Shown here: positions 1-7,766 of the stretch, in pieces
Layout of the letters: every line of letters begins with the position of its first letter
Position numbering within the stretch: the first letter of the stretch is position 1
DNA from: Streptomyces sp. P9-A4
GTDB lineage: Bacteria; Actinomycetota; Actinomycetes; Streptomycetales; Streptomycetaceae
DNA: 64,000 bases
NCBI RefSeq assembly: GCF_036634195.1
Contig: NZ_JAZIFY010000001.1
Span: forward strand, 4,226,501-4,290,500
Direction: 5' to 3'
Notes under the pieces: model-generated
Told to the model about the DNA's origin: nothing
The model's input: only the letters and a program-made list of their open reading frames with translations
Databases searched by the model: none
Translations under genes and position numbers: made by a program

Positions 1-1401
1 AGGGACGAGATCGCCGACGATCCCGGATTCCGTGCGCGCTTCCGGCGGGAGGCCGAGCTGGCGATGAGGGTCGGAGGTTTCTGGACAGCGGCTGTAGTGG
101 AAGCGGACCCCGGCGCCTCCGAACCGTGGATCGCGAGCGAGTACATCCCCGGGCCCTCCCTGCAGCGCAGAATCGCCGACGACGGCCCCTTCTCAGCGGC
201 CGAGGTACGTGATCTCGGTGTCGGACTGGCGGAGGCACTGGCCTCGATCCACGCGCTGGGCCTGGTCCATCGCGACCTGAAACCCTCCAACGTTCTGCTG
301 GCGGATACCGGCCCGCGCGTCATCGATTTCGGCATCTCCAAGGCCCTGGAAGGCTCCGGCGCAAGCACAGCCCTCACCCACACGGGCGTGGTCATCGGCA
401 CCCCCGGCTTCATGTCGCCCGAGCAAGCCACCGGCGCGAAGGTCGGCACGGCCAGCGACGTCTTCTCCCTCGGGGCGGTCCTTGCGTACGCCGCCACCGG
501 CACCGAGCCCTTCGGCGCCGGTACACCCGTCGCTCTGCTCTACCGGGTCGTCAGCGAAGAGCCGGACCTGTCAGCCGTTCCATACGAACTGCGCCACGCG
601 ATTGCGCTGTGCCTCGCGAAGGACCCGGCACGCAGGCCTTCGCCAGGAGCGCTGGTCGCCCTGCTCACGGATGGTGAACACCCGACCGAGCCTGTTCCCG
701 CGCCGTTGTCCACGGTCGCGTATACGCGCAATGCTGACGCGGCCGGCGGGGCAGGACCGGAGACCTCCGCGAGGGCGGGCGTCGAGGAGGCTCACGCCGA
801 TACGCCGCTGGAGCTTGTCGACGGCGGTGGGGCCCGCTTCCGGGAGATACGGTTGCGGCGCTTGTTCGACGCCTTCATGTGGTTGGCGGTGCTCGGGGCG
901 ATCCCCCTGGGTTTGGCCATCACCCGGGGCATCGACGTGGTTGCCAACTGGGTTGTCGTCCTGGCCGTTTACCTCACCTTCGCAGTGCCCGTCGCCGTCT
1001 ACTTCTGGGCGGCCTGTCGCCCCTTCCGGGAGGCCTCCGAACTGAGCGTCGGCCGCAATGGAGTCGCCCTCCGGCGCGGCCATGACACTGCCGAACTACC
1101 CTGGCGCGAGTTTGAACGCGTCCTGGTCTCGGTCGGCTCGGCTCCGTACTCCGTCACTCTTTTCTGCCGCTTCCGCTCCCCGGGCGAAATTGACATCACC
1201 AGTCTTCCGGCCAAGAAGATCGCCACCCGTCCGCCCTTGGTGACCTTCACCCTCCTGGCTCTCAACCGGGCCGAGCGCAACGCCTCATGCTCGGAAATAC
1301 ACCAAGCACTCGGTACATTCGCCCCGCCCGGCGTCTACCGGCCGCATCCCAAGGTCCTCAAGCGGACTGCCCTTCAAACCTCGACTCGTCGAACTCCCTG
1401 A
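1..1401 (+). CDS. Serine/threonine protein kinase, 5' end outside window
   Basis: The reading frame is open from the first base, so the gene begins upstream and 466 residues are visible. The catalytic loop HRDLKPSN (about nt 268-291), the DFG of the motif DFGISKAL and the activation segment GTPGFMSPEQ are all present, so this is an active-looking Hanks-type kinase. The glycine-rich loop and catalytic lysine lie before the window. After the kinase domain comes a low-complexity linker and then two hydrophobic segments (about nt 880-1010), followed by roughly 120 residues of unrecognised cytoplasmic or extracytoplasmic sequence. This suggests a membrane-anchored kinase with its catalytic domain inside the cell. 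The C-terminal domain is not the usual PASTA repeat type. Substrate unknown. Confidence 0.9.
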   Translation, partial: RDEIADDPGFRARFRREAELAMRVGGFWTAAVVEADPGASEPWIASEYIPGPSLQRRIADDGPFSAAEVRDLGVGLAEALASIHALGLVHRDLKPSNVLLADTGPRVIDFGISKALEGSGASTALTHTGVVIGTPGFMSPEQATGAKVGTASDVFSLGAVLAYAATGTEPFGAGTPVALLYRVVSEEPDLSAVPYELRHAIALCLAKDPARRPSPGALVALLTDGEHPTEPVPAPLSTVAYTRNADAAGGAGPETSARAGVEEAHADTPLELVDGGGARFREIRLRRLFDAFMWLAVLGAIPLGLAITRGIDVVANWVVVLAVYLTFAVPVAVYFWAACRPFREASELSVGRNGVALRRGHDTAELPWREFERVLVSVGSAPYSVTLFCRFRSPGEIDITSLPAKKIATRPPLVTFTLLALNRAERNASCSEIHQALGTFAPPGVYRPHPKVLKRTALQTSTRRTP

Positions 1402-1579
1402 ACGCGGCCAGGTGGGTGGGCGCCGCAAAGCTGGGGGAGTGCGCAACGGGCGTCTCCAGAAGGTGCCCGTCCCGTACAACCAGATCATGAACATCACCGG
1501 CGTCTACAACACCCACGCCTCGGCGCTGGGCCCGTTCCGGCACGTCGGGCGAGGCGGTGGCCGGTGATCCCGTCCCGTC

Positions 1580-1948
1580 TCAGTTCCCGTCCGGGGTCCA
1601 GGCCGGTACGGCGGCATCCGTCCTCATGAACGGCTCCACGAGCACCACGTACTGCTCCTCGGTCAGCTTCCCGCGCTTGCGGACCGCCCGCGCCGCGATC
1701 CCGCACGCGGAGATCGCGTCCGAGTGCAGGCCGTTCCGGGATTCCGTCAGCTCGTCGGCACGGGGGAGCAGCGCGGATCGCACCGCGCGGTTGATCGACG
1801 AGTTCTCCGACGCGGACACCTTGGCCTCGCGGCTCGCCTCGCGGCCCCCGGTCGACCTTCGGTTCACCATCTCGTCGAACACCGTCGCCAGCGTGGCGGG
1901 CGGCAACGCCGTCGCGGTCTCGATGAAGCGGGCGGTCACGGGGTCCAT
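1580..1948 (-). CDS. Hypothetical protein, 122 aa
   Basis: No family recognised. The start ATG is preceded by AGGAGG about nine bases upstream, a good ribosome binding site, and codon use has the expected GC-rich third positions. The protein is soluble-looking and charged, with no signal peptide or membrane segment. Its middle part is rich in Arg, Glu and Ser (NRRSTGGREASREAKVSASE). It lies alone between the kinase gene and a small forward gene. The 178 bases between the kinase stop and this gene hold no convincing gene. Confidence 0.6.
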   Translation of the reverse strand: MDPVTARFIETATALPPATLATVFDEMVNRRSTGGREASREAKVSASENSSINRAVRSALLPRADELTESRNGLHSDAISACGIAARAVRKRGKLTEEQYVVLVEPFMRTDAAVPAWTPDGN

Positions 1949-2122
1949 CGCGGGTGCCTCCTGCTGGGGGTGTGGGGCCCCGGGGAGAGTCCCGGCCCGG
2001 CCACCGTCACCGTCACCTTAGTGGCCTCGCCTCGCTCGTTCGGGGGCCGTCCCCGTGCACGCCCGGGGACCTGCTGCTCTGCTGGGCCGTACGCCCTTCC
2101 CGTACGTACAGGAGCACCCCCC

Positions 2123-2401
2123 ATGGCCGTCATCGTCACCATCGAGTTCCCCGGCGGTACCCAGGAGCAGTACGAGGAGACCACCCGCGTGCTCCAGGCC
2201 ACCGACTGGTTCCCGCCCAAGGGGTTCCTCGCGCACGCCGCCGGGCCCGACGGGACCGGTGGGTGGCGGGTCGTGGACTTCTGGGACTCCGAGGAGGACT
2301 TCATCGCCTTCATCGAGAAGGCCCGGCCGATCTTCGAACGCGGCGGCGTCCGGTCGGTCCTGCCCACCGTCCAGCCGGCCGTGAACGTGATCCTCCGATA
2401 G
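2123..2401 (+). CDS. Small ABM/ferredoxin-like fold protein, 92 aa
   Basis: Begins MAVIVTIEFPGGTQEQYEE, with GGAG upstream of the ATG. The pattern of a short beta strand, a helix with Gln/Tyr/Glu, the phrase GGWRVVDFWDS and a helix EDFIAFIEKARPIFE is typical of dimeric alpha-beta barrel proteins related to antibiotic-biosynthesis monooxygenases and NIPSNAP-like proteins. Many such proteins in actinomycetes have no known reaction. The next gene follows about 80 bases later on the same strand. Family placement comes from general sequence pattern only. Confidence 0.7.
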   Translation: MAVIVTIEFPGGTQEQYEETTRVLQATDWFPPKGFLAHAAGPDGTGGWRVVDFWDSEEDFIAFIEKARPIFERGGVRSVLPTVQPAVNVILR

Positions 2402-2480
2402 CCCCGGGCAGGGCCGCCGCCGCAGGGCCGCCGCCTAAAACCCGTTGCCTGGCGACCGCCCCGCCGCCAGGCTTCCGCCC

Positions 2481-2810
2481 ATGACCAGTCACCCTCCCCG
2501 CACTGCCGTCGCGGCCCCCCGCCCCGTCGCCGACCTCTTCTCCGCCGACGGGCGTCTCAAGGCCGTCCCGCGTCGGCCCGCCCGCCGTGAGGCCCTGCTC
2601 GCGCACCTCGCCGTGACCCTCTTCGAGGCCGGCCGCGACTACCGCGAACCCGAGGTCAACCAGGCCCTGCTCACCGTTCACGAGGACTTCTCGGCCCTCC
2701 GCCGGTATCTCGTGACCGGCGGCTTCCTCGCCCGTACGAAGGACGGCTCGGCCTACCGCCGACAGCAGCGGCCCGGCTCCCCCGAAGGCGCGATCCCCGC
2801 CGTCGCGTGA
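2481..2810 (+). CDS. DUF2087-type protein, 109 aa
   Basis: Contains the signature order FSADGRLKAVPRRPARREALLAHLA, then FEAGRDYREPEVNQAL and FSALRRYLVTGGFLARTKDGSAYRR, which I recognise as the DUF2087 pattern. The domain is often fused to or found beside transcriptional regulators and looks like a winged-helix fold. Function unknown. The gene ends in GTGA, where the stop TGA overlaps the GTG of the next gene, so the two are probably translationally coupled. Confidence 0.75.
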   Translation: MTSHPPRTAVAAPRPVADLFSADGRLKAVPRRPARREALLAHLAVTLFEAGRDYREPEVNQALLTVHEDFSALRRYLVTGGFLARTKDGSAYRRQQRPGSPEGAIPAVA

Positions 2811-3436
2811 CCGCCGCGGTGGTGGCCGGTCTGCTCGCCGGCTACGGCATCGCGATCCCGGTCGGCGCCGTCGGCGCCTATCTGGTGGCCGTCACGGCCC
2901 GTACCGGCTGGCGTACCGGTGCCGGCGCGGCCCTCGGCGTCGCCACGGCCGACGGGGTGTACGCGCTCGTCGCCGTCCTCGGCGGCTCCGCCCTCGTCCC
3001 CCTGCTCACTCCGGTGATGACCCCGCTCCGGTGGGCCTCCGCGGTGGTGCTCGTCGTCCTCGCGCTCCGGGCGGCCCACGGCGCGCTCGCCGCGTTCCGT
3101 ACGGGCGGCCTCGCCTCCCGCGACGACGGCACGGCCCTGACGCCGGCCCGCGCGTACCTCACCTTCCTGGGGATCACGATCCTCAACCCGATGACGGTGA
3201 TCTACTTCGCCGCGCTCGTCCTCGCCACCGGGCCCTCCTCGCCCGCGACCCTCCCCGACCGCGTCGCCTTCGTCCTCGCGGCCGTCCTCGCCTCCGCGAG
3301 CTGGCAGCTCCTCCTCGCCCTCGGCGGGACCCTCCTCGGCCGGACCCTCGCCGGGACCCGGGGGCGGCTGGTCACGGCGCTCGCGTCGAGCACGCTCATC
3401 GTGGTGCTCGCGGTGCGGCTCGTGGCCCGCTCGTGA
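2807..3436 (+). CDS. LysE-family amino acid exporter
   Basis: A 209-residue integral membrane protein with about six hydrophobic segments. It starts with a GTG inside the stop codon of the preceding gene. The N-terminal pattern GLLAGYGIAIPVGAVGAYLV and the central FLGITILNPMTVIYFAALV match the LysE/RhtB family, whose members export basic amino acids, homoserine or related metabolites. The conserved NP in the central helix is present. Substrate cannot be told from sequence. Translational coupling with the DUF2087 protein suggests that protein may be a cytoplasmic regulator or partner, which is inference. Confidence 0.85.
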   Translation: MTAAVVAGLLAGYGIAIPVGAVGAYLVAVTARTGWRTGAGAALGVATADGVYALVAVLGGSALVPLLTPVMTPLRWASAVVLVVLALRAAHGALAAFRTGGLASRDDGTALTPARAYLTFLGITILNPMTVIYFAALVLATGPSSPATLPDRVAFVLAAVLASASWQLLLALGGTLLGRTLAGTRGRLVTALASSTLIVVLAVRLVARS

Positions 3437-3466
3437 GGCGGGTGACCGGCCTGTCGGACCGCTGCG

Positions 3467-4150
3467 TCAGGCGCGCGCGTACCGCGCCAGGAACAGGTCC
3501 ACTCCCGAGGCGATCACCCGTGCCAGCTCGGCGTCGCCCAGCTCCGCGTCCGGCGAGAACGTACGGACGAGCTGCGGCACGCCCACCGTGGCCGCCGTCA
3601 GCTGCCGCACGGCGAGCGCCGGGTCGGGTACGGCCAGGGTCCCGCGCGCGTCCAGCTCGGTGAGGGCCTCGATCAGCGGGCCGTTGTTCATGTCGTAGCT
3701 GACCCGGTACCAGAGCTGGCCCAGCTGCGGGAAGCGGTCGATCTCGCCGATCACCAGCCGGCGCAGCTTCATGATGTCGGGGCGCAGCAGGATGCGTGCC
3801 CAGTCGGTGGTGAGCCGGACGAGCGCGGCCCGCAGGTCGGGGGCGTCGGTGAGGGTGGAGTCGGAAAGCTCCAGACCGGCGTACGTCTTCGGGAGCACCC
3901 CGCCGACGACGGCGAGGAACAGGCGCTCCTTGCTGCCGAAGTGCTTGTAGATCGTCGCCTTGGACACTCCGGAACCCCGGGTGATCGCGTCCATCGAGGC
4001 CGCCGAGTAGCCCTCGGCGAGGAACTCCGCGAGCGCCGCGTCGATGATCGCCTGCCGCTTGCGCGAGGCCGCGTCGGCGGGGTCCGGGATGATCGGGATC
4101 CCGTACTCGTCGGTCGCGTCGTCGGCGTGGGCGTCGGCTCCGGCTCCCAT
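3467..4150 (-). CDS. TetR-family transcriptional regulator
   Basis: A 227-residue protein with the classic TetR helix-turn-helix at about residues 30-77 (RQAIIDAALAEFLAEGY followed by SVSKATIYKHFGSKERLF, here GSGVSKATIYKHFGSK). An acidic N-terminal extension of about 28 residues precedes it, and the C-terminal part is an all-helical ligand domain. AAGGAC lies before the ATG. Its own promoter appears to contain the motif ACTGAAC, which also occurs in the pirin/metallo-hydrolase divergent promoter, so it probably represses itself and those two genes. Ligand unknown; pirins act on quinone or flavonoid-like compounds, so an aromatic inducer would fit. Confidence 0.9.
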   Translation of the reverse strand: MGAGADAHADDATDEYGIPIIPDPADAASRKRQAIIDAALAEFLAEGYSAASMDAITRGSGVSKATIYKHFGSKERLFLAVVGGVLPKTYAGLELSDSTLTDAPDLRAALVRLTTDWARILLRPDIMKLRRLVIGEIDRFPQLGQLWYRVSYDMNNGPLIEALTELDARGTLAVPDPALAVRQLTAATVGVPQLVRTFSPDAELGDAELARVIASGVDLFLARYARA

Positions 4151-4246
4151 GGGTGGTCCTTAGCTGTGGTGGCGGGGGTGGCGGGCTGGCGGGGTCTTCT
4201 CGGCGGACGTGATCCACGTCCGTACGTGGACTCCGTCGGTACGCGC

Positions 4247-4276
4247 ACTATATGAACTGAACGGTTTCGTCTGCAA
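4247..4276 (-). promoter_or_regulatory. Candidate tetR promoter with operator in its spacer
   Basis: On the minus strand there is TTGCAG (4276-4271), an 18-base spacer and TATAGT (4252-4247). The spacer contains the complement of ACTGAACGGTTT (4256-4267), matching the sites at 5221-5277. A repressor bound here would block RNA polymerase directly. Confidence 0.5.
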
Positions 4277-4310
4277 AGACCTCCGGGGCCGGCCCGCCCC
4301 CCGGCTGCGG

Positions 4311-5198
4311 TCATACGGGCATCCGGCCCATCAGCCCGCGCCTGAAGTCCTTTTCCGCCTGCCGGAGTTCCGCGGCCGTGTTCATCACGAACGGGCCGCT
4401 GCGGGCGACCGGTTCGCCGATCGGCTCGCCCGCCAGGACCAGTACCTCGGCCGCTTCGCCGGGCGCCTCGACGGTGAACCGTTCGCCGTCGCGGGCGAGG
4501 ACGGCGAGGTGCCCGTCGGGCAGGTGCTCGTCGGCGACCTCGGCCGCGCCCCGCATCACGTACACCATCGCGTTGTGCCCGGCGGGCACGGTGAACGCGG
4601 CGCTGCTCCCGGCCGCGAGCCGCCCATGGACGACGAGGACCGGCGTACGGGTCTCGAACGGCCCGGTCACCCCGTGGCTGCTGCCGGCCAGGACGGTGAG
4701 CGCGGCGCCGTCGGGGGTGGTGACGGTCGGTAGGTCGGCGGCCTCGGCGTTCTGGCTCTGCGGCGGGACGCCCTTGAGGCGGGCGGGCAGGTTCACCCAG
4801 ATCTGGAGCATGTGCTGATGCCCGCCCTCGGCGAGGAACTCCGGGGTGGGCAGGGCCTCGTGGACGATCCCGGACCCGGCGGTGAGCCACTGGACCCCGC
4901 CCGCGCGGACGACGGCGCGGTGGCCCCGGGAGTCGGCGTTCGCGATGTCGCCGTCGAGGACGTACTGGATCGTCTCGAAGCCTCGGTGCGGGTGTGGGGG
5001 AGCACCCTTCGCCTCACCGGGCCCGAGGTCGATCGGGCCGACTTGATCGACCATCAGGAAGGGCTCGAGGAAAGGGAGTTCGGCGGTCGGGAAGGGGCGG
5101 CGGACGGGGAATCCGGCGCCCTCGTGGGTGTGGAAGGGGCGGACGGTGCGGGCGACGGTCCGCTCGGCGGTGGCGGTGGCGGTGGCGGTGGTTGTCAT
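4311..5198 (-). CDS. Pirin family protein
   Basis: A 295-residue bicupin. The N-terminal cupin carries the metal ligands of pirins: the HPHRGFETIQYVLDG motif (two His), then HEALP and a Glu-His pair in EGGHQHMLQIWVNLP. The second cupin begins near residue 190 (PVLVVHGRLAAGSSAAFTVPAG). Pirins bind Fe(II) or Ni and several act as quercetinases or redox sensors. The ATG has no ribosome binding site and lies just downstream of a candidate promoter, so the mRNA may be leaderless. It is divergent from the metallo-hydrolase gene and shares operator motifs with tetR. Confidence 0.9.
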   Translation of the reverse strand: MTTTATATATAERTVARTVRPFHTHEGAGFPVRRPFPTAELPFLEPFLMVDQVGPIDLGPGEAKGAPPHPHRGFETIQYVLDGDIANADSRGHRAVVRAGGVQWLTAGSGIVHEALPTPEFLAEGGHQHMLQIWVNLPARLKGVPPQSQNAEAADLPTVTTPDGAALTVLAGSSHGVTGPFETRTPVLVVHGRLAAGSSAAFTVPAGHNAMVYVMRGAAEVADEHLPDGHLAVLARDGERFTVEAPGEAAEVLVLAGEPIGEPVARSGPFVMNTAAELRQAEKDFRRGLMGRMPV

Positions 5199-5207
5199 GG
5201 GTCGAAT

Positions 5208-5278
5208 GAACTACACCACTCGGTTCAGTGTCAAGACTGAACAGTTTGGTTGACGGACTGAACCGATCGGTTTAGTTT
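5208..5278. promoter_or_regulatory. Divergent promoter region with repeated TetR-type operators
   Basis: Forward: TTGACG (5250-5255), 17 bases, TAGTTT (5273-5278) for the metallo-hydrolase gene. The spacer holds the near-perfect palindrome CTGAACCGATCGGTTTAG (5258-5275). Reverse: a perfect TTGACA (5234-5229) with TAGTTC (5213-5208) 15 bases on, close to the pirin ATG. A second inverted pair, GGTTCAGT (5222-5229) and ACTGAACA (5236-5243), covers the reverse promoter. The same half-site occurs in the tetR promoter. Confidence 0.6.
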
Positions 5279-5357
5279 TCTCGGGTCGGAGTCCGACGGC
5301 TCGTCGGCTCGGCCCCATCCGATCGCTCGGTCCATCCGATCCGCCAGGGAGCACCCC

Positions 5358-6131
5358 ATGACCACCGCGTCCACGCTCTCCGCCACCTATCTGGGCACGG
5401 CGACCGTCCTCCTCCGCATCGGGGACCTCACGGTCCTCACCGACCCCGCCCTCGACCCCGCGCCGGCCGACTACCCGGCCGCCCGCCCGCTGCGGCGCAC
5501 CGCGAGCCCCGCGCCGGCCGCCGGCCGACTGCCGCCCGTGGACCTGGTCCTGCTCTCGCACGACCAGCACGCCGACAACCTCGACCACGCCGGCCGCGAA
5601 GCCCTCGGCCGCGCGGGTGTCGTCCTCACCACCCCGGAGGCCGCCGGACGTCTCGGCGGCCGGGCGGTGGGCCTCGCGCCCTGGGAGAGCCGGACGATCA
5701 CCGCCGGCGCGACGACCGTCACGGTGACGGCCACTCCCGCCCGGCACGGACCCGAGGGAACCGAGCACGTCACCGGGCCTGTCACCGGCTTCGTGATCGC
5801 GTACGACGGCGGCACCCTGTACGTCTCCGGCGACACCGTCCGCCACGACGCCCTGCGGGAGATCGGGCAGCGCTTCGCCCTCGACGTCGCCTTTCTCCAC
5901 CTGGGTGACGCGCACTTCCCGTCCACCGGCGACCGCGCCTTCTCGATGAGCGCCCGCGAAGGCGCCGCGCTCGCCCGCACGCTCGGCGCGCGCACGGTGG
6001 TCCCGCTGCACTTCGACTCCTGGGAGCACCTCGCCGAGGACCCGGCGCGCATCACCGAGGCCTTCGCGGCCGAGCCGGAGCTGGCCGGCCGGCTGAGGTG
6101 GCTCAGGCCCGGCGTACCCGAGACGCTCTGA
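5358..6131 (+). CDS. Metallo-beta-lactamase-fold (UlaG-like) hydrolase
   Basis: A 257-residue MBL-fold protein. The metal motif appears as SHDQHADNLD, the variant HxxHxDH-type site of UlaG-like hydrolases, followed by PARHGP, YVSGDT and VPLHFDSWEH, which supply the other His and Asp ligands. A GGGAG site precedes the ATG. It is divergent from the pirin gene and controlled by the operator palindrome at 5258-5275. Family members hydrolyse phosphodiesters or lactones; the substrate is unknown. The shared operator suggests a job in the same detoxification or redox response as the pirin. Confidence 0.85.
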   Translation: MTTASTLSATYLGTATVLLRIGDLTVLTDPALDPAPADYPAARPLRRTASPAPAAGRLPPVDLVLLSHDQHADNLDHAGREALGRAGVVLTTPEAAGRLGGRAVGLAPWESRTITAGATTVTVTATPARHGPEGTEHVTGPVTGFVIAYDGGTLYVSGDTVRHDALREIGQRFALDVAFLHLGDAHFPSTGDRAFSMSAREGAALARTLGARTVVPLHFDSWEHLAEDPARITEAFAAEPELAGRLRWLRPGVPETL

Positions 6132-6405
6132 TCCCGTACGCGCCCGCCAGCGCCAGGGCCGTACCCGCCGCGAGCACCCCGCCGCGCGAGCGCCAGGAGA
6201 GGACCGACCAGCTCGAACGGGCCGAGAGGAGTGAGCCGACGCTCGCCCAGGAGCCCACGGAGCCCACCGACAGGGCGGAGCCGACCGAGCCGACGGACAG
6301 GAACGAGCCGACCGAGCCGACCGACAGCGTCGAGCCCACCGAGCCGACGGACAGGAACGAGTCCCGGGACCAGAGGGACAGGGCCGAACCGTTACGAGGG
6401 GTCAT
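6103..6405 (-). CDS. Repeat-containing small protein with SVGSVGS motif
   Basis: A 100-residue protein whose N-terminal two thirds repeat a 9-residue unit, L-S-V-G-S-V-G-S-x, about five times (residues 19-58). A C-terminal hydrophobic helix with a basic tail (GGVLAAGTALALAGAYGIRASRVRRA) follows, which looks like a single-pass membrane anchor. There is no ribosome binding site, but TACGAT lies six bases upstream of the ATG, so a leaderless transcript is likely. Its 3' end overlaps the convergent metallo-hydrolase gene by 29 bases. Repeats of this kind may form a beta-solenoid; function unknown. Confidence 0.65.
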   Translation of the reverse strand: MTPRNGSALSLWSRDSFLSVGSVGSTLSVGSVGSFLSVGSVGSALSVGSVGSWASVGSLLSARSSWSVLSWRSRGGVLAAGTALALAGAYGIRASRVRRA

Positions 6406-6453
6406 ACGGCGATCGTAGGCACGCCCGGAGCCGCCCCGCCCGCCGTTCCCGCA

Positions 6454-6618
6454 CTACCCCGCGCACGCCGGCAGGAACTCCAGGCCCTCCGGTGTCCCGA
6501 AGCGGAGTACCGCGAGGTACGCCTCCGGGTAGTCGCAGCCCGCGTCCGTCCACTGGAGCGCGAAGACCGTCCAGACGACGAACACGGCAAGGAAGAACCA
6601 GCGCCATCCCTTTGACAT
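6454..6618 (-). CDS. Small membrane protein, 54 aa
   Basis: Reads MSKGWRWFFLAVFVVWTVF and then a short hydrophilic tail with two Cys residues (DAGCDYPEAYLAV and the end LPACAG). One N-terminal transmembrane helix is clear. The codon use and membrane segment suggest a real gene, but no family is recognised. An in-frame ATG 19 codons upstream exists, but it would put Gly- and Pro-rich sequence before the helix, so the inner start is preferred. Confidence 0.5.
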   Translation of the reverse strand: MSKGWRWFFLAVFVVWTVFALQWTDAGCDYPEAYLAVLRFGTPEGLEFLPACAG

Positions 6619-6787
6619 GTACGCCAAGTACCCTCGCCCGCCCGGAAGAACCGCTTCCCCCGCCGCGAGGGTCAATCAGGAGTAAAGGGTCGGCGTGCGT
6701 GGCTCATTGGACCAATCCGTCCACTCCGCGCAACGCGGCAGTACGCGCCCGGCCTCGCTCCGTGCACCACGCAACGAACACACCCAA

Positions 6788-6803
6788 ATTGGTCTAGTCC
6801 AAC
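6788..6803. promoter_or_regulatory. dre-like (DasR-type) palindrome
   Basis: ATTGGTCTAGTCCAAC resembles the DasR operator (consensus core TGGTCTAGACCA) at most positions and is itself an inverted repeat around CTAG. A related ATTGGACCAAT lies near 6713. The nearest start it could control is the small membrane protein on the minus strand about 170 bases away, so the target is uncertain. Confidence 0.35.
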
Positions 6804-6836
6804 TTTGGCCGGCCGACAGCACCTGCCGAGCGCACC

Positions 6837-6869
6837 GGCCCGCCCCGGGGAACACTCCCGGGGCGGGCC
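6837..6869 (-). terminator. Strong hairpin terminator after the PIG-L gene
   Basis: A perfect 13-base inverted repeat, GGCCCGCCCCGGG (6837-6849) and CCCGGGGCGGGCC (6857-6869), with a 7-base loop. It lies nine bases beyond the stop codon of the deacetylase gene. There is no long T run, as is common in actinomycetes. Confidence 0.75.
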
Positions 6870-6877
6870 GTTCGGGT

Positions 6878-7612
6878 TCAGTCGATGTGGACGATCTGGA
6901 AGGCCTCCGCCATCCGGCCCGGCGGCAGGCCGCCGGCCATCGCGTGTTCCCCGAGCCAGGTGCGGAGCAGCCCCGCGAGGTCGTCGAAGTGAGCCGTCTG
7001 GGAGGTGTGGATGCGCAGGGCCTCGACCTTGCGGTCGAAGACCGTCGTGACGTCCACGTACTGGTTGGGGGTGGGGCCGGTCATCAGCCACAGTTCGTGG
7101 ACGGTCCAGGGCTCCAGGCCCTCGTCCTTGAGCAGTGCGGCGTGCGCGAAGGGGTTGCGGGCCTCGGGGTAGACCGCGCGCAGACAGGCGTCGCCGACGG
7201 CGCGGTGGTCGGGGTGGAGGTCCGCGACCCGCGCCCAGTTGATCTCGGGGGAGGGGATGATGGCCCGCTGCGGGCGGACCTCGCGGATGACCCGGCACAG
7301 GTCCCGGCGGAGTTCCACCGAGGCTTCGACGAAGCTGTCGGGGTAGCCGAGGAAGCGGACGTCCGCGACGCCGCTGAGCTTGGCCGAGTGGACCTGCTCG
7401 GCGCGGCGCAGATCCGCCATCGCCTGGCGGGGGAGCCGATCGTCGTAACCGCCGGCGCCGCCGTCCGTGACGATGCAGTACGTGACGCGGGTGCCGCGCT
7501 CGATCCACTGCATGACGGTGCCGCTGACGCAGAACTCGATGTCGTCGGGGTGTGCCGCCACCACCAGCAGGGATTCGGGCGCGGAACGTTCGGTCGTCGC
7601 GAAGTCCTCCAT
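6878..7612 (-). CDS. PIG-L (LmbE/MshB-like) deacetylase
   Basis: The metal site AHPDD (in VVAAHPDDIEF) and the downstream HPDHRAVGDA motif are diagnostic for zinc-dependent N-acetyl-sugar deacetylases such as MshB. YCIVTDGGAGGYDD also fits the family. The usual family length of about 240-300 residues is met. I place the start at the ATG giving MEDFATTERSAPESLL (244 aa). An ATG 26 codons upstream is possible but adds a Pro-rich non-conserved stretch. The gene is divergent from the asparagine-synthetase-like gene. With the MshA-like glycosyltransferase and tRNA-synthetase-like enzyme nearby, it probably deacetylates an N-acetylglucosaminyl intermediate (inference). Confidence 0.85.
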   Translation of the reverse strand: MEDFATTERSAPESLLVVAAHPDDIEFCVSGTVMQWIERGTRVTYCIVTDGGAGGYDDRLPRQAMADLRRAEQVHSAKLSGVADVRFLGYPDSFVEASVELRRDLCRVIREVRPQRAIIPSPEINWARVADLHPDHRAVGDACLRAVYPEARNPFAHAALLKDEGLEPWTVHELWLMTGPTPNQYVDVTTVFDRKVEALRIHTSQTAHFDDLAGLLRTWLGEHAMAGGLPPGRMAEAFQIVHID

Positions 7613-7688
7613 GGGGCCAGCCTGTTGGGGCGGCGGGGGCGTCGCAAGGCCACGTCGTGGCGTGAACTGGACATGGCACTTACGCGCC

Positions 7689-7712
7689 ATTCAAAAGCTT
7701 GGTAGATTCAAA
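7689..7712 (+). promoter_or_regulatory. Direct repeat and possible -10 upstream of the asnB-like gene
   Basis: ATTCAAA occurs at 7689-7695 and again at 7706-7712. TAGATT (7703-7708) could be a -10 element for the asparagine-synthetase-like gene, leaving a leader of about 50 bases. The direct repeat might bind an activator such as the LuxR-type regulators further on. Tentative. Confidence 0.3.
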
Positions 7713-7766
7713 TCATTGGGTGCGACCAGTGTGTTGACGAGGACAGTGACTACGGAGGCGACCGGC

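Noticed and set aside
1402..1579. Small gene between the kinase and the hypothetical gene
   Set aside because: Short frames on both strands lack a ribosome binding site and have no consistent codon bias.
3769..4890. Open frame of 373 codons across tetR and pirin
   Set aside because: Arg/Pro-rich shadow crossing two recognised genes.
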